Assembly: GCA_965267355.1 (NCBI GenBank)
Contig: OZ253956.1
Location: 558,001 to 622,000, forward strand
DNA length: 64,000 bases
Source: GCA-002793235 sp965267355
GTDB lineage: Bacteria > Bacteroidota > Bacteroidia > Flavobacteriales_E > Vicingaceae
Reading direction: 5' to 3'
The position numbers and the translations under genes are program-made. Shown here piece after piece: positions 52,593-61,830 of this stretch. How positions within the stretch are numbered: position 1 is the stretch's first letter; every line of letters begins with the position of its first letter. The notes beneath the pieces were generated by a model that was not told the origin of the DNA, searched no databases, and worked only from the letters and a program-made list of their open reading frames with translations.

Positions 52593-54125
52593 CTATCTCA
52601 ACACATTTAATCTTTCTGAATCTAGTTTAATAAAGATAAACAACAATATGGTAAATGACCATAATGAAGACCCTCCATAACTAATAAATGGCAGTGGAAT
52701 CCCTATTACTGGAGCTAAACCAATGGTCATTCCAATATTTATTAAAAAATGAAAGAACAGAATTGATGTCACCACATAACCATAAATTCTACTAAAAATG
52801 GAACGCTGTCGTTCTGCAAGATAAATCAACCTTAAAAACAGTGTAACATAAAGTGCAATTAAAATAAATGTGCCTATAAACCCCCACTCTTCTCCTACCG
52901 TACAGAAAATAAAATCAGTACTCTGCTCGGGCACAAAGTCAAACTTAGTTTGAGTTCCTTCCAAAAATCCTTTTCCTGTAACACCACCAGAACCTATTGC
53001 AATTAATGATTGTTTCACATTCCATAAATTGCCTTGACGAAGTTGTTTTAAACTGTACCTTTTTGCACCTATATCATCTCTAAGTTTTTGTTTTTCTTCA
53101 GCACTTATTCCTTCTGCATCTCTTTCTAATTTAAGTTGTTCTATCTGTTCAACTAATTTATCTTCTTCACCCAACAGAACAGTGATTCTTGTACGCTGAT
53201 GCTCTTGCAAAACTTTGTTGAAAACAAAATCGATACTAAAAATAAATGCACAAGTAGCAACAAAAATGAATATCCATGTAAAATGAACTTTCTTATCCTT
53301 TATCTCTCGTTTAATGGTTAAAAAGACAAACAAAAACATCATTATAGCAGCTAATGCATAATAGAAAATATTAGCTTTAAGTTCAGCATAAAAGAACCCA
53401 TAAACTAACAGTGTAAAACCAAGCAATGAAAGAAAAGCTACTTTAATGCTATGTTTAGAAACTGTATATATTAATAGATAAGAATAAGCAGCAGTGATGA
53501 TAATGTTAATTGGACCAAAAATTAACGTTAGTACAAAAACTATGATAGCCAGAATACCAAACAACAAAATGTTTCCAGAAAGCCCTTCGCGGTACAGTAC
53601 AAAAATAAATGCAGCATAAACCAAAGTTGATCCAGTATCATTTTGTAATAAAATTAAAATGGCTGGTATAGCAATGATAGCAATAGCTGTCACCTTAGTT
53701 TTAAAATCCTGCATTTTGATATTAAGCATTGACAGATATTTTGCTAAAGCTAATCCCGTAGCAAACTTGGCGAATTCGGATGGCTGCAAAGCAAAACTTC
53801 CTATCTTAAACCAGGAACGAGCTCCTTTAATTTCTGCACCAAATAAAAGTACGCCCACCAGCAACAAAAGAACTCCTATATAAATAGGGAATGCAAAAGA
53901 AGTGAAAAAAGCTCCTTCAAACATTAAGATTATGAATGCCAATATCAATGCAAAAACAATCCACATCAACTGTTTACCATATCGTTGTGATATATCTAAA
54001 ATACTATGATGCTCTTCATTATAAACAGCTGCATAAATATTTATCCAACCAATAAATAATAAAACCAGATAAATCAAAATAGTTACCCAATCTACATTTG
54101 CGAATATGTTAGTGTATCTTCTCAA
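52593..54125 (-). CDS. rodA: Rod-shape peptidoglycan polymerase RodA with a loop insertion
   Basis: A 510-residue SEDS-family glycosyltransferase that polymerises lipid II in the elongasome. The conserved parts are present: KGARSWFKIG, LQPSEFAKFA, QNDTGSTLVY with the catalytic Asp, AIGSGGVTGKGFLEGTQT and FVPEQSTDFIF. It is about 140 residues longer than E. coli RodA. Part of the excess is a charged, coiled-coil-like insert (about 320-366, rich in Glu, Lys and Gln) between the HQRTRITVLLG and NVKQSLIAIGSGG segments. Its start overlaps the mrdA stop by four bases. Confidence 0.93.
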   Translation of the reverse strand: MRRYTNIFANVDWVTILIYLVLLFIGWINIYAAVYNEEHHSILDISQRYGKQLMWIVFALILAFIILMFEGAFFTSFAFPIYIGVLLLLVGVLLFGAEIKGARSWFKIGSFALQPSEFAKFATGLALAKYLSMLNIKMQDFKTKVTAIAIIAIPAILILLQNDTGSTLVYAAFIFVLYREGLSGNILLFGILAIIVFVLTLIFGPINIIITAAYSYLLIYTVSKHSIKVAFLSLLGFTLLVYGFFYAELKANIFYYALAAIMMFLFVFLTIKREIKDKKVHFTWIFIFVATCAFIFSIDFVFNKVLQEHQRTRITVLLGEEDKLVEQIEQLKLERDAEGISAEEKQKLRDDIGAKRYSLKQLRQGNLWNVKQSLIAIGSGGVTGKGFLEGTQTKFDFVPEQSTDFIFCTVGEEWGFIGTFILIALYVTLFLRLIYLAERQRSIFSRIYGYVVTSILFFHFLINIGMTIGLAPVIGIPLPFISYGGSSLWSFTILLFIFIKLDSERLNVLR

Positions 54126-55954
54126 TCTGTTGGCTCTACGTTCAAGAGGTTAGCTTCTAAAATTCTTTTTTCTTTGGAATTATTTGGAATTGATATGGTA
54201 TCATGCATGTACTTTTCTATCATTAAACTAGCAATAGGAGCCGCCCATGTGCCACCAAAACCAGAATTTTCAACATAAACAGCAATGGCAATTTGAGGGT
54301 TTTCTTTTGGCGCAAAAGCAATAAAAACAGAATGGTCAGCTCCATGCGGATTTTGAGCCGTACCTGTTTTACCACAAACTATCAAGCTGTCATTAATCCT
54401 TGCTCTTCTTGCAGTTCCTCCAGGTTCATAAACAACACCATACATTCCTTCGATAATAGGGTTAAAATATTTTGTTTTAACACCTACATAATTTTTTTGT
54501 GAGAATGTGGAAGGAATAGTGTCTGTTTTTCCCACCTGCTTGATAAGATGAGGAGTAAAAAAGTAACCTTTGTTTGCAATAATAGCTGCTAAGTTGGCCA
54601 TTTGTAATGGAATTACCTCAACCTCTCCCTGACCTATGCTTAATGAATAAATAGTACTAAATGCCCAACGCCCTTCCCCATACCAACGATTATAAAAATC
54701 TACATCTGGCACATTGCCTCTTTTAATAGAAGGAAGATCAGTTTTTAATCTTGTCCCAAAACCAAATTTTTTAACTTTTTTTGCCCAAATTCCAAGACCT
54801 ATTTCACTATCCTTAAAAATACTTTTAGCTCTTCTTTGCTGAATTATTCTTTTAAATACACTATAATAATATGGGTTGCAACTCATCTTTACAGAAGCAG
54901 CTACATTACTTGCTGTTGGATGATTGTGGCAGCCAACCAAACTTTTTATACATGGAAAACTTGAATTTTCACTAATCACCCCTTCTTCTAAGCCAATAAG
55001 AGCTTGTACAGTTTTAAAAATTGAACCTGGTGGATATTTAGCCATTAACGCTCTATTAAAAAGTGGGTTTAAAGAATCTTTACTTAAAACTGGATAGTTC
55101 TTTCTCACGTCTCTGCCTACTAACAAATTAGGGTTATAATTTGGTGAGGAAACCAGGGTCAAAATTTCACCAGTTTTTGGCTCTATAGCAACAATACTTC
55201 CTTTCTTGTTTTGCATCAATAATTCACCATATTCTTGCAGCATTACATCTATAGTTGTTTTAATAGTTGTACCAGTAACAGCAGCGGTATCGTAAGCACC
55301 TTTTTCATAACTACCTTTTTCTCTATTATGTACATCTACCAATACTTTTTTCACACCCCTTTTTCCTCTCAACAATTTTTCATAGGAGTATTCTAATCCA
55401 CTTTTGCCTATGTAATCTCCAGATCTATAATAAGGATTATCATCTAATGTGCTTTGATTAACTTCTCCAATATACCCGAGTATATGAGCAGCACTATTTC
55501 TTGGGTATTTTCTTAACATACGTGTTTGCACAAAAAAGCCAGGATATTTAAACAACTGTTCTTGAATGGTAGCATATGAAACGGAAGAAATTTCTTTTAC
55601 AAATGGTGAAGGTTTGTAACTTGAATAAGATTTTGCCTTGCCTAGCTTTTCTCTAAACTCTTCCAACTCTATTTCAATAAGTTTACAAAATGTAAGGGTA
55701 TCAAGTTTCTTAACCTGTTTAGGAACCACCATTAAATCATAAGCAGCCTCATTATAAACCAATAGTTCACCATTTCTATCATAAACCAGTCCTCTTGCAG
55801 GATACTCAACAATCTCTCTTAACACATTACTTTCAGAGTCAGATCGATACTCTTTATTTACTACCTGAACATTAAATAATCGTACAACAAAAATTAATCC
55901 TATCACGAGAAAAATTAACCCTACAACAAATTTTCTGTTGGTTAAGTTGTTCAT
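54122..55954 (-). CDS. mrdA: Penicillin-binding protein 2 (elongasome transpeptidase)
   Basis: A 610-residue class B PBP. One N-terminal membrane helix (about 10-27) is followed by the pedestal domain (VEYPARGLVYDRNGE) and the transpeptidase domain. The active-site motifs are SIFK with Ser311 in YPPGSIFK, SCN at 358-360 and KTG in CGKTGTAQNPHG. It cross-links the glycan made by RodA during side-wall growth and is the target of mecillinam in E. coli. It is coupled by four-base overlaps to mreD and rodA. Confidence 0.95.
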   Translation of the reverse strand: MNNLTNRKFVVGLIFLVIGLIFVVRLFNVQVVNKEYRSDSESNVLREIVEYPARGLVYDRNGELLVYNEAAYDLMVVPKQVKKLDTLTFCKLIEIELEEFREKLGKAKSYSSYKPSPFVKEISSVSYATIQEQLFKYPGFFVQTRMLRKYPRNSAAHILGYIGEVNQSTLDDNPYYRSGDYIGKSGLEYSYEKLLRGKRGVKKVLVDVHNREKGSYEKGAYDTAAVTGTTIKTTIDVMLQEYGELLMQNKKGSIVAIEPKTGEILTLVSSPNYNPNLLVGRDVRKNYPVLSKDSLNPLFNRALMAKYPPGSIFKTVQALIGLEEGVISENSSFPCIKSLVGCHNHPTASNVAASVKMSCNPYYYSVFKRIIQQRRAKSIFKDSEIGLGIWAKKVKKFGFGTRLKTDLPSIKRGNVPDVDFYNRWYGEGRWAFSTIYSLSIGQGEVEVIPLQMANLAAIIANKGYFFTPHLIKQVGKTDTIPSTFSQKNYVGVKTKYFNPIIEGMYGVVYEPGGTARRARINDSLIVCGKTGTAQNPHGADHSVFIAFAPKENPQIAIAVYVENSGFGGTWAAPIASLMIEKYMHDTISIPNNSKEKRILEANLLNVEPTD

Positions 55955-56469
55955 GACTTATCAGAGGATTTGTAGTTGAATAGTTGCAAAATAAAAATAA
56001 GCACTAAAGTAAAAATGGCGCTAGATAAAGCCCTAAAGAAAGTGGAAAAGAATTGAGTAATTTTAAATGACTCAATGTAAAATAAAAACAAATGATGAGC
56101 TAACACCAATACTGAAGCATAAAGCAAATACCAGGAAATACCCATAACCTGCATATTTGGTTTATCACTAAATTCATAACCACCTCTTGGGGCAATAAGT
56201 TTTAAAAAATACTCCCTACAAAAAGCCATAAAAATTGTTGCCGACAAATGCATGCCAAGAGTACTGGTAAACATGTCTATTATAAACCCCAATACAAAAG
56301 CAATAATTAAAGTAAGCCATTTAGGAGTTTCAAATGGAAGCATTAAAATAAATACAACATATAAATACGGGTTAACATAACCTCCTAGCTCAATATTGTT
56401 TAGGATTAACCCTTGCAAAAGAACTAACCCAATAAAACTAACTAAATATTTTAATACTGTAACTATCAT
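55951..56469 (-). CDS. mreD: Rod-shape protein MreD
   Basis: A 172-residue inner-membrane protein with five or six hydrophobic helices, matching MreD in size, position and the conserved FETPKWLTLIIAFVLGFIID segment. It links MreC to the rest of the elongasome. It shares four-base overlaps with mreC upstream and mrdA downstream, so all are translated from one message. Confidence 0.87.
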   Translation of the reverse strand: MIVTVLKYLVSFIGLVLLQGLILNNIELGGYVNPYLYVVFILMLPFETPKWLTLIIAFVLGFIIDMFTSTLGMHLSATIFMAFCREYFLKLIAPRGGYEFSDKPNMQVMGISWYLLYASVLVLAHHLFLFYIESFKITQFFSTFFRALSSAIFTLVLIFILQLFNYKSSDKS

Positions 56470-57302
56470 TTATCCTCTTCTTCCGTGATTTTTTCTAGTT
56501 GTTTTTGCTCTTCTTTTTGTTTGTTTTTTACAATATACACATGCGATAGTTTTTTATAATCTACACTAAATTCAACAGTAATATTGTAGAAATTACCTCC
56601 TTTTGGTAAGTCAAATTCTTTAATTGTCCCGACCAAGACACCTTCTGGATAAATAGCCGAATAACCACTTGTTACAATTGTATCACCAACATTTAATTTT
56701 ACATGATTAGGTATGTCTTTTAATTGAGCTTCTCTGTAGTTACCCAACTCCCAAACCAAAGGACCAAAGTAACCTGTATTTTTTATTTTAGCACTTACCG
56801 TATTTTTTTCGTGCAAAACCGACATTACCGAACAAAAATTATCAGATACGTTTTTTACAATTCCAATAACGCCATTAGCAGAAATCACCCCCATTCCTGC
56901 TTCAATTCCATTAATACCCCCCTTATCTAAAGTGATATAATTATTTCTTTTATTAGTAGAATTATTAATCACTTTAGCAGAAGTATATTGATATCGTTGC
57001 ATGTAAACAGTATCATTTACTTCAACAGTGTTACCAAATATCTTAGTAAAAGAACTTATTTTTTGGGTTTGAAGCTTAGCATTTTGTTCAGCCAATTCAG
57101 CATTAACTTCCTTAAGGTTAAAATAATCATTTATATTATTTACTGTAGCATAAAGATTACCGATTAAAAAATTAGAAGAGTTAAAAAACTTAGAGTTTTG
57201 ATAATTATTATTAAAAACTAATAGTGTAAAAGCTATAAATTCAAGAAATAGAAATAGGAATAAAAATGAATTTTTTGCAAAAAACCGTATTAAATTCCTC
57301 AT
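56466..57302 (-). CDS. mreC: Rod-shape protein MreC
   Basis: A 278-residue bitopic protein. One membrane helix lies at about 10-30, then a coiled coil (EVNAELAEQNAKLQTQK) and two beta-barrel periplasmic domains with ITLDKGGINGIEAGMGVIS and VGDTIVTSGYSAIYPEGVLVG. MreC activates PBP2. The last about 20 residues are a charged Lys/Glu tail. It starts 18 bases after mreB. Confidence 0.93.
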   Translation of the reverse strand: MRNLIRFFAKNSFLFLFLFLEFIAFTLLVFNNNYQNSKFFNSSNFLIGNLYATVNNINDYFNLKEVNAELAEQNAKLQTQKISSFTKIFGNTVEVNDTVYMQRYQYTSAKVINNSTNKRNNYITLDKGGINGIEAGMGVISANGVIGIVKNVSDNFCSVMSVLHEKNTVSAKIKNTGYFGPLVWELGNYREAQLKDIPNHVKLNVGDTIVTSGYSAIYPEGVLVGTIKEFDLPKGGNFYNITVEFSVDYKKLSHVYIVKNKQKEEQKQLEKITEEEDK

Positions 57303-57320
57303 TATTCAACCCGATATTAT

Positions 57321-58346
57321 TTAGTTTTTAATTAAGAAAGGGAACTTTTCTGTATTCTTTAAAGCAATACCTGTTCCTCTTGCAACACACCTTAATGGGT
57401 CTTCAGCAATATGCACAGGCAACTTAGTTTTGATAGAAATTCGTTTATCTAATCCTCTCAACATAGAACCACCACCCGCAAGATACAAACCTGTTTTGTA
57501 TATATCAGCTGATAATTCTGGTGGGGTCATTTCTAACGCACTCAAAATTGCATCCTCAATCTTAGCAATTGATTTATCTAACGCATGAGCAATCTCAGAA
57601 TAAGAAACAACAATTTCTTTCGGAGTACCTGTCATCAAATCTCTTCCTTGAACCGCAAAGTCTTCAGGCGGATTATCTAATTCTGGCAAAGCTGAACCCA
57701 CTTCAATTTTAATTTGTTCAGCCGAACGCTCACCAATTAAGAGGTTGTGCTGTCTTCTCATATACTCAACAATATCATTGGTAAAATCATCCCCTGCAAC
57801 TCGTATGGATTTATCACAAACAATCCCCCCCAAAGCAATAACGGCAATTTCAGATGTTCCTCCTCCAATATCAATAATCATATTACCCATTGGTTCTAAT
57901 ACATCTATTCCAATACCAATTGCAGCAGCCATTGGTTCATGTATTAGATAAACCTCTTTACCTCCTGCATGTTCCGCTGAATCTTTTACAGCTCTTTTCT
58001 CTACTTCTGTAATACCTGAAGGAATACAAATAACCATTTTTAATGATGGAGTGAATAACTGTTTTTTGTTGCTCATCATTTTTATCATCCCTCTAATCAT
58101 GTGCTCTGCAGAATCGAAATCTGCAATTACTCCATCTTTTAGCGGACGAATGGTTTTAATTTCTTCATGGGTTTTACCGTGCATCTGCATGGCTCTTTTC
58201 CCAACAGCAATCACTTTCCCTGTCATTCTATCTTTTGCCACAATAGAAGGCTCATCAACCACCACTTTATCATTATGAATAATTAAAGTATTAGCGGTTC
58301 CTAAATCTATCGCTATCTCTTGTGTTAAAAAGCTGAATAACCCCAT
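57321..58346 (-). CDS. mreB: Rod-shape actin homologue MreB
   Basis: A 341-residue bacterial actin that positions wall synthesis. Nucleotide-binding elements are clear: DLGTANTLI near residue 14, PSGITEVEKRAV, IIDIGGGTSEIAVI and LAGGGSMLRGLD. The N-terminal MGLFSFLTQ can serve as a membrane-binding amphipathic stretch. It is the first gene of the five-gene rod-shape operon. No clear promoter box was found in the 115 bp upstream. Confidence 0.96.
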   Translation of the reverse strand: MGLFSFLTQEIAIDLGTANTLIIHNDKVVVDEPSIVAKDRMTGKVIAVGKRAMQMHGKTHEEIKTIRPLKDGVIADFDSAEHMIRGMIKMMSNKKQLFTPSLKMVICIPSGITEVEKRAVKDSAEHAGGKEVYLIHEPMAAAIGIGIDVLEPMGNMIIDIGGGTSEIAVIALGGIVCDKSIRVAGDDFTNDIVEYMRRQHNLLIGERSAEQIKIEVGSALPELDNPPEDFAVQGRDLMTGTPKEIVVSYSEIAHALDKSIAKIEDAILSALEMTPPELSADIYKTGLYLAGGGSMLRGLDKRISIKTKLPVHIAEDPLRCVARGTGIALKNTEKFPFLIKN

Positions 58347-58461
58347 GAACTAATTTAATCTAAACGTTTAAAATTAAGTAAATTTAGCACTAAAACTTGC
58401 TAATTGATTTTGCCTCACAACAAATGATAAACATCAAATTGTTAATGAATTGAGCCTTGTT

Positions 58462-59985
58462 TTAATGTCTAAAATGACGTATTCCAGTCATTACCATTGC
58501 CAAATCATTTGCATCACAATAATCAATTGAATCCTGATCTTTAATTGACCCTCCTGGTTGAACCACAGCTGTGATTCCAGCTTTTTTTGCCAACTCCACA
58601 CAATCAGGAAATGGGAAAAAAGCATCAGATGCCATTACTGCCCCATTTAAATCAAAACCAAAAGCATTGGCTTTAACAACTGCTTGTTTCAAAGCATCAA
58701 CTCTTGATGTTTGCCCTGTTCCACTTGCCAACAATTGTTGGTTTTTCGCGAAAACTATGGTGTTAGACTTGGTGTGCTTTACAATTTTATTAGCAAATTC
58801 TAAGTCTGTTATCTCTAACGAGGTTGGGGCTTTTTTTGTTGCAGTTTTAAAATCATTTGCTCCAGCAGTTTTTAAATCTTTATCTTGAGCAAGTACACCA
58901 TTCAATACAGTTCTGAATTGTTTTTGAGGTAAATCAATTGGTTTCTGAACCAAAATGATTCTATTCTTTTTCTCTTTTAAAATTGCTAAAGCAGCATCTT
59001 CATAACCAGGAGCAATTACCACTTCACAGAAGAGTTTATTAATCTCTTCAGCGGTTGCTAAATCAATAGTTTTATTACAAATTAAAACCCCTCCAAAAGC
59101 TGAAACTGGATCACCAGCTAAAGCGTCATTCCAAGCTTCTAACAATGTATCTCTTGAAGCTAAACCACATGCATTATTATGCTTTAAAACAGCAAATGTC
59201 GGTTTATCAGTAAACTCTGCTATTAGATTCACAGCTGCATCAACATCTAACAAATTGTTGTATGATAATTCTTTACCGTGTAACTTATCAAACATCGCAT
59301 CTAAATCACCAAAAAATGTTCCTTGTTGATGTGGATTTTCTCCATATCTTAATACTTGAGAATTCGTTATACTTTGTTTGAACACATTATTCCCATTTTC
59401 ATTAAACCAATTAAAAATAGCCGTATCGTAATGTGATGAAACATTAAATGCTTGCTTCGCTAAATATTTTCTATCTTCTAAATCAGAAACTCCAGCTTTT
59501 TCATTCAATAAATTCAACATATAATCATATTGCGAGCGGGAAGAAACGATTAGAACATCTTTAAAATTTTTAGCAGCAGCTCTAATTAAAGAAATTCCTC
59601 CTATGTCAATTTTTTCAATAATATCTTGTTCGCCAGCACCGGAAGCTACAGTATCTTCGAAAGGATATAAATCAACTATTACCAAATCAATTTCTGGGAT
59701 TTCAAATTCTTCCAATTGAGCAACATCTCCATCTAACTCTCTTCTACTTAAAATACCTCCAAATATTTTTGGATGTAAGGTTTTAACTCTACCTCCTAAA
59801 ATTGAAGGGTAAGAAGTTAAACTTTCTACAGCTGTAACTGGAGCACCAACCTCTTCAATAAATTTTTGAGTGCCCCCTGTAGAGTATATGGTAACCCCTA
59901 ATTCATTTAACTTATTGATAATTGGCTCTAAATTATCTTTATGAAATACTGAAACTAATGCGTTTTTGATTTTTTTCTGACTCAT
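58462..59985 (-). CDS. purH: Bifunctional AICAR formyltransferase / IMP cyclohydrolase
   Basis: A 507-residue PurH for the last two steps of IMP synthesis. The N-terminal MGS-like cyclohydrolase domain (about 1-195) shows STGGT, GGRVKTLHPKIFGGIL and DLYPFEDTV. The AICAR transformylase domain follows with LRYGENPHQ, the KHNNACGLA catalytic Lys-His pair and the closing MVMTGIRHFRH. ATG 59985 gives the usual MSQKKIKNALVSVF start; an ATG at 60042 adds 19 residues without family match. Confidence 0.95.
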   Translation of the reverse strand: MSQKKIKNALVSVFHKDNLEPIINKLNELGVTIYSTGGTQKFIEEVGAPVTAVESLTSYPSILGGRVKTLHPKIFGGILSRRELDGDVAQLEEFEIPEIDLVIVDLYPFEDTVASGAGEQDIIEKIDIGGISLIRAAAKNFKDVLIVSSRSQYDYMLNLLNEKAGVSDLEDRKYLAKQAFNVSSHYDTAIFNWFNENGNNVFKQSITNSQVLRYGENPHQQGTFFGDLDAMFDKLHGKELSYNNLLDVDAAVNLIAEFTDKPTFAVLKHNNACGLASRDTLLEAWNDALAGDPVSAFGGVLICNKTIDLATAEEINKLFCEVVIAPGYEDAALAILKEKKNRIILVQKPIDLPQKQFRTVLNGVLAQDKDLKTAGANDFKTATKKAPTSLEITDLEFANKIVKHTKSNTIVFAKNQQLLASGTGQTSRVDALKQAVVKANAFGFDLNGAVMASDAFFPFPDCVELAKKAGITAVVQPGGSIKDQDSIDYCDANDLAMVMTGIRHFRH

Positions 59986-60122
59986 TTTTTGTTGCTTGAA
60001 ATTGAAAAAATTTGAAGCTACAATTTTACATCTTTTTGACACCTTAACCTACCTATCTAACTCACTAATTTTGCGTTTGTTGATAAAAGATTGAAATTGT
60101 TTATAACCAAGACTAATATTGC

Positions 60123-60130
60123 TAATTTTG
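60123..60130 (+). promoter_or_regulatory. Candidate -7 box of the DUF4286 gene (near-leaderless)
   Basis: TAATTTTG fits TAnnTTTG and ends four bases before the ATG at 60135. A TTG at 60097-60099 could be the -33 element at a 23-base spacing. A second TAATTTTG stands at 60066-60073. Confidence 0.5.
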
Positions 60131-60134
60131 CCTT

Positions 60135-60440
60135 ATGATTATATACAACGTAACGGTAAATATTGAAGACGAAGTTCATGAAGATTGGATTAGCTGGATG
60201 AAAGAAACCCATATACCAGATGTAATGAACACAGGTTATTTTTTAGAGCACAAAATCTGTAAAGTTTTGAGCACACAAGCTGATGAAACTGGACATACTT
60301 ACGCCATACAATACACTTGTAACACCATGGCTGATTTAGATGAGTATCAAGAAAAATGTGCTCCTGAATTACAAAAAGACCATACTGCTCGTTACGAAGG
60401 GAAATTTGTTGCTTTTAGAACTTTGTTGGAAGTGGTTTAA
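60135..60440 (+). CDS. DUF4286 family protein
   Basis: A 101-residue soluble protein of a family I recall mostly from Bacteroidota (DUF4286), with a dimeric alpha/beta-barrel-like pattern: IIYNVTVNIEDEVHEDWISWMKETHIPDVM, then a strand-rich part with YAIQYTC and the FRTLLEV end. Its function is not known. It stands alone, and its stop overlaps that of the convergent lipoprotein gene. Confidence 0.85.
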   Translation: MIIYNVTVNIEDEVHEDWISWMKETHIPDVMNTGYFLEHKICKVLSTQADETGHTYAIQYTCNTMADLDEYQEKCAPELQKDHTARYEGKFVAFRTLLEVV

Positions 60441-61213
60441 CTAGCAGTATTAGTTATGCTAAAACTTCTCTCCCCAGAATCATTAAACGGGCCATCAATC
60501 AAGTTTCCGTTTTTATCTATTAATTGAATCCTAATTGTATTCTGAGGACTAGGTAGTCCTGAAATTTGGTAAGCCGCCCATTTTTCAATGATAAATTCAA
60601 TATCATTAATAGTTACTTTTACTTTATTACCATTTTCTTTTATGATAGTGTTAACTAAGTAAAAATCTAAAATTGGGTTATTTGTTTCTTCTTTTGGTTG
60701 GCAATAAAACAAATGCGGTTGATTCATATCAAACATATCTTCAACACCAACAACTGCATTTTTTAACACACAACCTTTATTACTTTTTATTGCTATTCCA
60801 TTAGGATCAGTTAAGTATGCCAGAAACACATTATTTCCATACATAAACTCCATTTCAAATACATCAGCAGAAAATTCTGTTAGGTAATAATTATTTGCTA
60901 AGTAAGAGATTTTATGATCCCCTACTCCGCTCACAGCAAAATTCAAATGATTGACTCCTTCTTTAAAAGAATTGGTATTTAATGTTAACGAAGCTTCACT
61001 TGGTTCGGCCTTAATTTCTGTAAGGGTAATCCCTTTATTCTCCATTACTAAAACCTCATCATCAACTTCAGGTTCAATTATCTGAACTTCACCAGTATTT
61101 GTAGTAACTTGTGTTTGAGTTGAATCGTTTTGAGGTAATTCTGTTGTAGTTTCATCTCCTCCACAAGAGACAAACACGCTTAATAACAAAAAACAAAAAA
61201 CAACTTGCTTCAT
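60437..61213 (-). CDS. Predicted lipoprotein, unknown function
   Basis: A 258-residue protein with a lipoprotein signal: a hydrophobic core followed by the lipobox VFVSC and GG after the Cys at about residue 17. A Thr/Gln/Glu-rich linker of about 40 residues leads to a beta-rich domain of about 190 residues with SEASLTLNTNSFKEGVNHLNF and a closing PSPQNTIRIQLID segment. I know no family for it. ATG 61213 is chosen because it puts the lipobox at the normal distance; the ATG at 61225 adds four residues. It is likely anchored in the inner or outer membrane. Confidence 0.75.
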   Translation of the reverse strand: MKQVVFCFLLLSVFVSCGGDETTTELPQNDSTQTQVTTNTGEVQIIEPEVDDEVLVMENKGITLTEIKAEPSEASLTLNTNSFKEGVNHLNFAVSGVGDHKISYLANNYYLTEFSADVFEMEFMYGNNVFLAYLTDPNGIAIKSNKGCVLKNAVVGVEDMFDMNQPHLFYCQPKEETNNPILDFYLVNTIIKENGNKVKVTINDIEFIIEKWAAYQISGLPSPQNTIRIQLIDKNGNLIDGPFNDSGERSFSITNTAS

Positions 61214-61244
61214 CTTACTCAACAATTATCACAGGCATTGCCTG

Positions 61245-61754
61245 TTACTCGAAATTTAAAATCAGCTGATTCTTTTCTACTGTATCCCCTTTATTTACTG
61301 AAATACTTTTTATCACTCCATCAGTTGGAGATTTAATTACATTTTCCATTTTCATGGCTTCCAAAATAATCAGCGCATCTCCTTTTTCAACTTGTTGCCC
61401 TCCTTGAACGGAAACCTCTAGTACTAAACCTGGCATTGGAGCTTTTAAATCTGCTACTTTACTTCCTGCCAAATTATCCATCCCTAAACTATGCAGTAAT
61501 TCATCAAATCTATCTTTTAATGTGAATTGATGTTTATTTCCATTTACCTTTATTAAGAAAGATTTTTCATCAAAATCGACTTTCAATACTTCAAGATTGT
61601 ACGATTTATTATCTTTAATGATATGATAAGAATTATCATCTACTTTTTGTACATCCCAACTGAACCCTTCTCCATTTAATAAACCTTCTGCTGTATTTTT
61701 AATTTCAACATTATATTCTTTTTTGCTCTCGGTAATTACTTTAATTGCTCCCAT
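61245..61754 (-). CDS. Biotin carboxyl carrier protein (acyl-CoA carboxylase subunit)
   Basis: A 169-residue biotin carrier. The C-terminal domain (about 100-169) has the biotinylation motif EAMKMEN with Lys135 and the preceding APMPGLVLEVSV hairpin. The N-terminal about 90 residues form a separate beta domain like that of propionyl-CoA or methylcrotonyl-CoA carboxylase alpha chains rather than the Ala/Pro linker of AccB. In Bacteroidota such proteins pair with separately encoded carboxylase subunits, which are not in this window. The lipoprotein gene lies 31 bases downstream. Confidence 0.87.
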   Translation of the reverse strand: MGAIKVITESKKEYNVEIKNTAEGLLNGEGFSWDVQKVDDNSYHIIKDNKSYNLEVLKVDFDEKSFLIKVNGNKHQFTLKDRFDELLHSLGMDNLAGSKVADLKAPMPGLVLEVSVQGGQQVEKGDALIILEAMKMENVIKSPTDGVIKSISVNKGDTVEKNQLILNFE

Positions 61755-61830
61755 TTGATATTTAATTTATTCTTCAAAGATAACTAATCAGTTTTCATCA
61801 AAAAAACGAACTTTGACCTTATTTTAGTTT

